NCBI GenBank assembly: GCA_035048815.1
Contig: JAUCBN010000062.1
Coordinates: 2,242,001 to 2,306,000, forward strand
Length of the DNA: 64,000 nt
Direction of reading: 5' to 3'
Origin: Abelmoschus esculentus
Lineage: Eukaryota; Streptophyta; Magnoliopsida; Malvales; Malvaceae
Notes under the pieces: model-generated
Database searches by the model: none
The model's input: only the letters and a program-made list of their open reading frames with translations
What the model was told of the DNA's origin: nothing
In this document: positions 34,727-45,305 of the stretch, piece after piece
Numbering within the stretch: the stretch's first letter is position 1
Layout: every line of letters starts with the position of its first letter
Position numbers and translations under genes: made by a program

Positions 34727-37700
34727 CTACGTTCTTCCCTCATCGGCGCTATTCTCGTCTTCCATCAGACTTCCCAATTTGACGATGTCTTCAACAAGAA
34801 TCTTTCCATCTGTTGCATTCAAACAATGATATCATTGTTGTCAATCTTGTGAACAGATAAATCAGATGAGTCACCCTAACAACATGAAAGTGATACAAAT
34901 CTAAATTCGGAAGTAACTTGAGAAGTTTCTTCCGACAAGATTACCCTTTTACATGCTATATAAAAACTGTGAAAAGGTAAATTGTTAATAATTTATCGTT
35001 ATCTCGAGATACGGATTCACCTTGTCCACTGTTAAGAAGATGCGCTTTAAAATGTCTAGTAAGAAATGCTGTTTCATCCAATGACAATTAATTGTGGAAG
35101 CCGAGGACAATCATAAGTAGTCATTTCTGTTTAATCGTTATGCTTTAAGGATAAAATGAACACATGGCTCTAAGAATAAAAGTGGACTAAGATGCTCCTC
35201 CAGAAATGGATTACAAGTCGAAATTACGGAAAATGGAAGGGAAAACAATATGCATTAACAAACACTGAAAGTGCATTTACCTAAGTTTGAAGTGTAATCT
35301 TGTCTATCTGTTTACTAGGGAAAATTTAAAGCAAAAAGGAAGAAGATTTGTGAAGCTGACCTCTATCTTTTGAAAGATTGCTGATGAGTTCTTGAACACC
35401 CTCCTTAGCTAGTGTATTCTTCAAGTATTGAGCAACTGCAGCCACCTCCTCGGGAGTGACTTTCCCGTCATGATCCCTGTAGGCATAGAACATTACTCAT
35501 AAATCTGACTACATAGACCTTGCAGTAACTAATGCGGTGGTAACTGGTAAATGCCCTGATGTGATGATAGAGGACATAGCCAAAACACAAGAAAATGAAA
35601 GAATTCAAAAACAAATTTTCACCTGTCAAGTACTCGCCATCGATCACCAATTTTTGCATCTACATCATCTATTTCCTTCTCAAGATTTTGGAGCATAGCA
35701 TCAACCTAACGAGTGCCAAGAATGGTAAATACTATTATTTCAATCACATATGATAAGAAACGATAAATTACCTGAAATACTTGGTCTAAATAAGTCTTAC
35801 TTTTTCAATAAGAACCGAAGAAACCTCATTGCTATCAGACACTTCACTAGAATGGTCACTTTCCTCTCTTGCAGCTTTATATGCCTTAATGGCACCTTTC
35901 TCACCATCTGGACCTTTTTTGTCTACCATGCTATTATAAAGTTCTATCTGGAAACATTGGCAAACCCCAACATCAGCAGAAAAAAAAAGGGATACCAACA
36001 GAATTAGAAATTTCATCATTTCTTTAATGATTTTTCCAAGTTAAAAAGTTCCAATTAAATAATAAATAAATTTTGTGCTAACCTGATAAATTACAACTGA
36101 AAAGTTGGTACTTAAAACATCTAGTTCAAAAGAATGAGAAAATGACATTGCACCAATACTATGTTTGTCTAAATAAACCAGCTCCATCGACTTCTGACAA
36201 AAACTAGCTAAAATAATATGTTGACCTTATGCCCATGCAGTTCTTTTCGCTAACCAAATATATAGAGAGATATCAAAGTTTATAACATACCTCCTTATTG
36301 ACAAGACCAAGGAACTCTTCACGCTCTCTGCTCACAGACTGCATGTTAGGGACAAAGTGAAGTCAAATCTACATTGCAAGTGGCAACGCTAGGAAGATAA
36401 CAATAGAAGAACAGAACCAACAGAAAAACAGTCACAGACGAAAATCATAAAATAAATTCCTTACGGATGCTGAAGCTAAAACAGCCAAGGCACGGCTGAT
36501 TTCGCAAAGCTGATCTCTTTTGTCCAATGCTCTTGCTATAACCTGTTCTTGTGCTTCTCTAGCCGTTGGGATAGTCATCTCTTTCAATGCCACATCCTCT
36601 TGTCTAGCTTGAGATTCCTTCATCCTTGCCAGCTCTTCTTCTTCTTTCTCTTCCTCCTCCTACAAATAACAATTTAAAACAACCAACGACATTCAGAAAA
36701 CAGCAGGCCTGGGAAGCTGCTGTTGGGCTTTTTTCTATTAAGCTAAGCAGAAAATTTCAAGAGTAAAGGCCTCTTTTTGCAGGGATGAAGATTATACCAA
36801 AGCCCACAGCAAGCAGGATCTACTGAACCCCATAGGAGGCCTAAAAATAGTGAAAAACCTACAGTAGAGGAGGCTATTCATATGAAAATAATATAAAACA
36901 TCTTTTTCCAACCTTGATCAGTTCTTCCTGCATCTCAAGGTACTCCAGCTTCCTTCTCCTTTCTGAAACAGAATCTTCAGATGGTAAAGCCGTAACACCC
37001 ACAGTATCCACAACTTCATCAGGTAGAGAAGAAAGCGTAGCCCGAACAGCATCTTCAGGCTTCAGCTTTCCTGAGACGGTGAATGCCCTGCAGAGGATAC
37101 CACATCAGAAAAAATACAGATTAAGATTAGGATTAAAAATAGCAATGAGTGTCAGATATTGAACTTCAGTGCCAGCGAAACATTAAACACAACTTTGAAT
37201 CACCTTGAAAGGATCAAAAGGGAAGATGGGACTGCATGATTGAGAGACAAATCCAGCCAATCCCGAAGCTGCATGCATAATATATTAACCATATTAAGGA
37301 ATCACATCAAATGTATTTGATGTTACAATTAAAATACATAACCAATGTGGTTGAAGGAAACATGGAATTGTGCAAGTCCAGAATTCTATCAATATATGAG
37401 ACCATGGCATATCTCATAAACAACTTATCATTACCAACACGGTGCAGATAGAGATTGAAAAGTCTCAGGCACTTAATGGACAAAGGGAAAAGTAAATAAA
37501 CACATAAAAGAATAAAAAGGAACACCTGTTGACGCATTTCTTCAACTGATAGTGCTCCAAGCATCCCCCGTTCCCTACAATCTGCACGAAGTTCAGCTTC
37601 TGATAGGGACTCCACCCCCTCTGCTTGAATCAGCTTGTCATCATTCTTAATCCTAAAATAGAAATAATAACTAAAGTAAGAAAGCAGTAACGATACCAAC

Positions 37701-40596
37701 ATTTGCAATGACTTAAAAGTACTGAAAAAGGAAAGATAGACAGAGAAAGGATCTAGAAAAGAGTTTAGCCGGATCCTAAAAGTTAAAGTGAAGGAGAAAA
37801 TAAGAAGTAACTTGCTTCAACTAAAATAGTGTAAGAAGAAAAAACAAGTTATGGTTTAAGGGATAAACTTAAATATGTTTAAACTTTATAAGTGGTAAAA
37901 GGGAACCATCAATAAATAGTAAGTAGATATCTCTACAAATGAAAAAAATCTCATGAGTTCATAAGGATCAAGTGAAAACAGGTCAAGAAAAAATAAACCA
38001 CCAAGGCAAGCACAATAAGAAACAACTTCAATAAGCAGATCTGATATAGTCCATTTGCATACATCAAACCCCATTGATATGTTCTTCCAAAACAAGCTAC
38101 ACAACAGTTGATTCATATTGGATAAACATGTTTTACCTTTGTAGTCTTTTCCGAAGCATATAACGCAAATACGCATCTGTTCCAAAAGGACTGATTCCCA
38201 TGTATTTGCACATATTTACCAATCGAGGCCTGGTAGAGGAAAAATACAACAAGCATGACAAAATCAAACAACTTTACTTAACAATTCAATTTTAAATTAA
38301 CTAGTCAAACATTTCAAATACAAAAAAAAAATATTTACAACAAGAACTGACCGGCTGATGTTATCCAGAGTGAGTTCATCATTAAACAGCTTGGCAAAGC
38401 CAAGAATTTCATCATTAGATACGCCAGCACCCCTTCTGACCTGCAAAATATCAGTATTGTAACTGCTAAAATTAAATAACAGAAGGGAAGAGGAACAAGA
38501 AGAATCATAGGTGAGATTGGATCTTACCCTATTCAGAAACTCATCAAGATCTTCAGCAGTCTGCTTAATTTCTCCACTCCTTGAATTTTGAACCTCCTTT
38601 GCCATTTCTTTAACTGTATCTTGAAGAAACTTGGCATATTCTATTCTTGCATGGAGTCTCCTTTTCAGTGCTTCCTATATGTTCAGCAACTGAGAAAAAA
38701 TGCATTGACCAAAGAAGGGGAACACACACACACAGAAAAAGAAATAGTACCAATAATAAACCTGACCTAAGGCACTCATTTGATAATACTTCTCCAAAAC
38801 CAGAATACTCCCTAATGTAGGACATAACATCAATAATGCAGACCAACTAAATGCCTAGATAATGTTCCTATATGGAGAACATATATTTTGCAGATTACCG
38901 TATGAATGCAAAAAGATGCAAGGATACTTTAAGATATTCCTGATTCACATAGCAGGGTCTATCCCTATCGATGTATATCACTCTACTTCAAATTATCAGC
39001 AATAGTGCAATAAAGATTATCAATTATTCTTGATATTATAATCTCACTGTGGTTTATGTTATTGATGTTTTTCACTATATTTTGTTTACTTTCCTCTCTT
39101 TTTTTTCCTGGGCAAGGAACTTCAACATCCCACCTGTTAAAAACTCAATTCATATCCATATAAGAAGCTTAAATCAAGGCAAACATAATACTTATTAAAA
39201 AGTTGATTCACATATATGCTCTCAATCAAGTATTAAGATCCAACAGCACTTCTTTGAATAAACAACAACAAAAATGATAATAATTAGAAAACTTCATGCA
39301 ATGCATCTTTTACATATGCCATCACAGTAAAATTATGGTGAATAAGAGACTTGTTGCTTTAGAAGAAAACTAAACAAATAAAGAATATCAGTTCAAGTGT
39401 GACAAAGAAAACAATGCACTCATTCTCACCAACGTTATGAATTTATGCTTGAAAAAAGATAAACCAAAGTTGAATGGATCTGGCTTTAACACAAGCGTTT
39501 CAAAAAAGAGGCAAATGAACTTAAATAATAAAGCTTGAAAAACAATGGTTAATAAATCAAATTAACCAGAAAAGCAAGCAAAATTTGAAATAATGCCACT
39601 CTACCTGCTCTTTCATCTTGTCTTGAAAAGTAGATGGCAACATGTTAGGGAACAGTTTCAAGAAAATGGGCAAAAGAAATTCCATGAATGGAACTATGAT
39701 GAAAACTGCAAATGGAACTAGCCTAAAGATATCAGCAGTAGTTCGAGTCAATTGTTGCCTCTCCCTTCTAGATAAACTTTTACCACCAGCCAGCTTTAGC
39801 AACAATCTTGAGCTGATCCTCACATCAGCCCAAAGTAGCTTAAAACCCAACCAGTAGTGTTGCAAAGTAGAGCGGATTTCATGTTTCCAATGAACAAGTT
39901 TCTTTGCCCAATCCTCCCTGTAAAAAGCATAGAATAACAAATATGTAGTAGATCAAAAATAAATATGAATCATGTTAATTGATTTATTTATATTCTTTAA
40001 AAAAATTAAAGGATAAGACTTTACCTGCTCATTGAAGCTACAGCTCTTAAAGCAGGACCAATCCCAAGAACTGTGGCCCATACTCTTTGCAAAATGGATT
40101 TGGCAACCTTCTGAGAATCTTGCAAGCGTTTAGCTTTCACTTTGGCTTTAGCAGTAGTCAAACCTTCAACAGCTTGATCACATTCTTCTGCAGATGCTTC
40201 CTTTTTCTTTTTTGCAACCAAATCTTCATTTCCCTCATCATCACTACTGGGTTCCGGTTGTCTAGCAGTAGAAGTTGAGGTATAGCGAACACTCAATGAT
40301 GAATCAAATTGGAATCTTCCACTTCTGGGACTCAAAACTGAGATCCCCAGAGATCTATAGCTAAAGTATCTTGACCCTGAAAAACCTAGTAAATCCTGTT
40401 TTGCAAAAAAATTTACATCCGGTTTCTTTAGATGATTAATATCTTCAGATGGATGGTCCGCATTGGAGATATAACCACGAGATTCCAACTTCTGAGTTGG
40501 ATTACCAAGAAACTGGAAGGTCTGAACCGGGCGTAATGATGCATTCAGATAATCATAAACAAATCTTCTCCTTCTTAGAATCGCTCTACAAGCCAT
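34727..40596 (-). CDS. LETM1: LETM1-like mitochondrial proton/cation exchanger, 14 coding exons
   Basis: Coding exons: 40596-40025, 39917-39605, 38674-38528, 38440-38352, 38229-38137, 37652-37526, 37268-37204, 37087-36913, 36659-36465, 36338-36291, 35947-35801, 35705-35623, 35476-35361 and 34809-34727. All join in frame, giving 750 residues, the usual plant length. The N-terminus MACRAILRRRRFVYDYLNAS is an arginine-rich mitochondrial presequence. A hydrophobic helix lies at about 257-281 (LVPFAVFIIVPFMEFLLPIF), followed by the LETM1 ribosome-binding-type domain (GAGVSNDEILGFAKLFNDEL, RYMLRKRLQR). A Glu-rich coiled coil comes next. A canonical EF-hand loop D-R-D-H-D-G-K-V-T-P-E-E occupies 684-695. 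The family exchanges K+ or Ca2+ for protons across the inner mitochondrial membrane and supports mitochondrial translation. The start codon is 40596; an earlier in-frame TTG is not used. Confidence 0.93.
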
Positions 40597-40610
40597 TATC
40601 AATTGTTTTT

Positions 40611-41519
40611 CTTGTCAGCAGAACATTCACCTATCTCGGTGACCACTCAACTAACCTGGTAGAGATAAATAACATTTCAAATAAAGAACAAAACACCAAC
40701 TCAGAAGATGAACAATACTAAAAATATTTTTGGTGTTAACACACCGTATTAAGTTATCATGATAAGTTACAAAACCCTACTAATTCTATAGAAAAAAAAT
40801 CAAGAAAGATGCCAATATCCAAAAGAAAATTATAATTAACACTTGAATTACAATGCGCCAATCAAGGAGTCAAAATCAGGAGTTGCTCGAGTAAAATTAG
40901 GCTTTTTATCCAGTTCAAAAATATATATTCAAAAAATTACCAACACCACAGACTACCACGATAAGTTTACTATTTGAAAATGATAAAGAACAATAAAAAT
41001 ATTATTTCCATACACTATTTTCTTATATCATTTCAGTTCTCTTTTCGCCTCAAGGAAAATCATCCAAACACTGAAATGAATTTTCATTTGGTTCCAAACA
41101 GAAAAATTACAACAAGAAACATAGAAAACGATAGCATGTATCCGATATTCATAACTATCACGGAGACGACTAGAAACACTAAACATTACAATAAATTACC
41201 AACACCACAGACTACCACGATAACTTTACTATTTGAAAATGATAAAGAAGAACAGAAATATTCTTTCCATATAATATTTTCTTATATCACTTCAGTTCTC
41301 TTTTCGCCTCAAGGAAAATCATCCAAACAACACTGAAATGAATTTTCATTTGGTTCCAAACAGAAAAATTACAACGAGAAATATAGAAAACGATAACATA
41401 TATCCGATATTCATAACTATCACAGAGATGACTAAAAACACTAAACATTACAATAAAGTTCGAAGCATCAAAATTCAACAAAAACAAATGAACTGCCGAT
41501 AGAAAGGCATTTTACTTAC
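40611..41519 (-). other. Probable 5' leader intron of the LETM1-like gene
   Basis: On the minus strand a strong donor (AGATCT/GTAAGT) lies at 41520/41519. An acceptor-like tgctgacaag ends at 40611, 14 bases upstream of the ATG. The untranslated first exon would lie around 41521-41600. A second donor-like accag/gttagt near 40658 could define an extra small leader exon. Inferred from splice signals only. Confidence 0.5.
40934..41457. repeat. About 260-base tandem duplication in the LETM1 leader intron
   Basis: The sequence from aattaccaacaccacagact to taaacattacaataaa occurs at about 40934-41195 and again at about 41194-41457. The period is 259-262 bases, and a 3-base insertion in the second copy (ccaaacaacactg against ccaaacactg) accounts for the drift. 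Scattered substitutions show the duplication is not brand new. Confidence 0.9.
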
Positions 41520-41600
41520 AGATCTTACGCGAGTGCTGAGAATACAATATTTTGTATTGATCAAGCGAAGCAAATTTGAAGCTAGAAATTGCAAGAAAAT

Positions 41601-42612
41601 GGAAGAATACAGAAGGTGAACAGAAATGGAGGGTTTAAGAGGGGGATGGCGAGTCGTGAAAAATAACTCGGCAATTGCAACGCGGATGTATTTTTAGGAG
41701 ATTGTGAACCGTCGATCTGTTTGACTATTTGATCTTGACTAGTGTGGCTGCGTTTGACACGTGTGGTTGGTTTAGGGATTGGAAAGGGAGACCGATTGAA
41801 TAAAGAATAAACTACAACAGAGCTCATTCAAATATAGATAAAATTATATTTTAATCATCTAATTATTAAAACCTACATTTAGGTCACTCAATTATGAAAA
41901 AGTTTATATTTAGATAACCCAATTATTAAAGGTTACCCTTAAGTCGTTTTATAGCGGGTAAGGTTATATTTAAATCACCTAATTAGATACTTAGATTTCA
42001 ATTATTATAACGATTCAGATATAACAATTCTTGTTGTCATCTCCATTTGAGATTTGATGATAAAACTTTTTTATCCTCATTCTTGTAAGCGAAGATTTCG
42101 TTTATTTTTCATACCCATCGGGGTAAATCCTCATAATTTTTAGTTTTTTTTAATTAGCTAATAGTGATTACAGTAGTTATATGTTTTAGAATATAAGTTT
42201 CACCATTTGACATTATTGATCGCTTAATCACTTTGCTAGCATCATTGGTGCTCAAACCCGTAACCTTTAGGAACAACAACTAATACGTCTTTGAATGTTT
42301 GATCAGTATGCAAAACAATCCTTTAACTATGAGACCGAAGTTTTATATGTTCCATTTGAGTTTCAATTGATCCCCAAACTGTTCTGTTTGGTCCCATAAT
42401 AAGTACATTAATCCTCATTTGTGGCTATTTTTTTCACACGGCAATATTCATACATAAGAAGGAACTGTTCCAGCTCCTACACAGAAAAAGAAACAGGGGA
42501 AATCACTTGCTTGTTGCTTCTAATAGTTTCAACAATATTTAATGTGTTGAAGCTTCAAAAACCAGAGCAAATTCCCTAGAAATCTTCATCTGATTTTCCA
42601 TTTCCCCTCCCC
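41601..42612. other. Intergenic spacer between LETM1 and the kinase gene
   Basis: 41600-41830 should contain the LETM1 promoter. 41830-42000 has 'attattaaa(a)ccta..tttaggtcac' quasi-repeats. 42170-42312 holds a SINE-like repeat, listed separately. The end contains the 3' flank of the kinase gene. No extra gene is seen. Confidence 0.4.
42170..42312 (-). mobile_element. SINE-like repeat, copy A
   Basis: Shares clear wording with 49443-49612: 'attacagta(g/a)tt.tat', 'ttttagaatat', 'atcgcttaatcac', and the B-box-like complement of 'ctcaaacccgtaacctt(t/c)agtaacaacaa'. On the minus strand the order A box then GGGTTTGAGC (B box) is that of a tRNA-derived SINE whose head is at the right end. No target-site duplication was identified. 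Confidence 0.45.
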
Positions 42613-45261
42613 TTATCTCCTGCAAAGAGTCACATGTAGAGCATAAGGGCATTAGATGATGAAGGAAAGTTCAAAATTATGGAGCAACAACATTTACTTT
42701 GGTATCCCACTCCCATGATAATAAGCTTGAGCGGTTTGCAAGCTACTCGAGTTCAGTTTAGTCAAAATTTGGTTCGAGTGAGTTTGACTCAAACTTATAC
42801 TCGACTTGAGACTTTAATAACCCGAGTCAAGCCGACTTAAGTTTGGCTCGAAAAATTCGTGAACAAACTCGAAATAATTATTATATATAATTTTCAAACC
42901 CGCGAACAAGCTCAAAATAGTACTTGGATTTCCCCAATTTAAGCTCGAAATAATTTTCAAGCATTGTATAGTTCATGATATGTCGAGGAATTCTAACAAC
43001 ATTTCATTCATTTGACGCATGCAAAGTTCATCTTAGTGTGAGAATTGGTAATAGAAGCATACCATGGAAGCTTGAAAGCGTCCTTCCACCACCCTTTTTT
43101 TGTGCAGTTGGCAACTATTTTGTCTAATCGTACAATGATCTCTGAAAAAGTTGGTCTAATAACAGGTTCTTTATCCCAGCATTCTTCAATTAACCTGTTC
43201 ATACATTACAATTAATAAAGCTTAGAATAGTTGAGTGTGCATATTTTGGTAAAAAAAACACGTTTTTCATCTCAAACCCGAGACTTACTCTTTTAAGTCT
43301 GGAGGATAACTTTTGGATTTTGACTTGAATGATGGCCTCATCTCTTCCAAACACATCAATCTCAAAATCTCTTCAGCAGGTTTGGGATGAAAAGGCACTA
43401 CTCCTTCAATCATCTGAGCTTATACAAGAATAAAACAGAGAAGTGATTAATACCATCAAACAAAAAAGCAGCTTTAATTGTCCAAACTACTGCTACCCTC
43501 GAATCCCTACCAATTACAGGGACGGAACTACTAAGGGGTGGGAGGGGCAATCGCCCCCCATCCCCGAATTTTTTTTTCTCACTTTTGTTCCCTTATTTAA
43601 ATTCTTTTAAAAATTGTTTTTTTTTTATATGAATTTGCCCCCCTACTTCTAAACATTTATGTTTTGTCCCCTCAACCCCAAATCCTGACTCCGTTCCTGC
43701 TACCAAAGTTCCCTTGACTACTCCTTCTCATAAATCTCACTCGAATTCATACACATACAGAAAGTAATACAGCAGAAATTATCACATTGTAGGAAACAGG
43801 TAGATGTCCATTTTTTTGTTAAAAAGAAATCACATTATCATCAAGATGTCAGCAAGAAACAAGTAATGAAACTATTGGAGGCAATTAAATTGCCTTCAAT
43901 CAGAATGGAACTTCCATCTGCTTCTGATAACAACGTGTACCTCGTATAAAATGACACCGAAGGAATATGAATCAACACTTCGATCAAATACCAAATTTTT
44001 ATAAAGCTCAGGTGCTGCATATACATCTGCAATCAGAAAAAACAAATTATTAGTCACAGTTTTAACATTAGCAGAAAGAATACATGTATCATACTTATAC
44101 TAAAATTCCAAAGAAAAGGTTTTCTCTTCCATTTTTTGTCACAAACATACTTTTTGGATCAAAATGATCGTTTGGATGTGCTAATTTTGCCTTGTCAGGT
44201 GCTATTCTTGTCGATCTTAACAAACCGAATCCAGATACCTTCAAATGACCTCCATTATCCATCAAAATGTTTCTGGCACCTTACCAAATTTCAAATATTA
44301 AAGAACAGTATATCACAATGATTACAATAAAGAATTATCACTTGCCATTTCTGCAAGCATTATATCAACTTGTGCAGTGGTTGCCTTACTTTGTCCTTAA
44401 ATTGCAGTGAATGATTGGCTCTGGTTTACATTCATGAAGGTAATTCATTCCCCTGATATCAAGAAAATAACAGTCAATAAAGTGAATAACCAGGAGAAAT
44501 AAAATACTAGAAACAGTTCTATGCACTACTAAATAAAGGATAGAAGAACAAGCATATTCAGAACATTAACATCCGAGTTTAGAATAGGATGAAAATAGGA
44601 CTAATGGCGATTAAAGTAACAATAACAAAAAGGTATTCTTGAAGTATAATTCAAAGAAAGAACATGCCTGGCAATGTCAAGAGCAAATGTTAAGACTTTG
44701 GATGGTGATAGACGCCCTTTCTTTTGAAGGTAGCTTCCCAAGTCACCCTAAAATAATGACAATGAGGAAAGTAAAACACCAAATACTTTCTCTAGACAAA
44801 GCAAACTAAGTTGATGGAACAGTACCTTGGTTCTAGAACACATTTCAATAACCCAATAAAAGAACCATGCCAGAAAAACTTAAAGTACATACCATCTCAA
44901 GGATGTGTAAACCTATGTGCAAAAATTTTGATATACAAAAAGCTCTAGTGTAGAAATGCGGTACAGAGAAAACAAAGTTGAATCAATAACTGACTGAAGA
45001 TGGTTGTGAGATTAAGTCCACTAAATAAGGAGCCAATGTAGGCAATGGATAGTCGTTGCTCAATTCCTCATTTCACCACAGGCAATATACATCTTGGTTA
45101 CAAAATGCACATACATCTTAATCCTTTTTTCTCTATAAATAGAAAGGCTGTGTGTCTCTCTTCAATCATTATTTCACACAAAAGCATGGATAGATATGGA
45201 TAAAATAGACAAATTGAAAGAACATCAATACAGGCAAGATTGTTGAGGGGCAGACAGCAAG

Positions 45262-45305
<44 letters not shown>

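Noticed and set aside
35750..36019. Frames at 35750-36007 and similar within LETM1 introns
   Set aside because: They overlap the LETM1 coding exon 35947-35801 in other frames and have no independent support.
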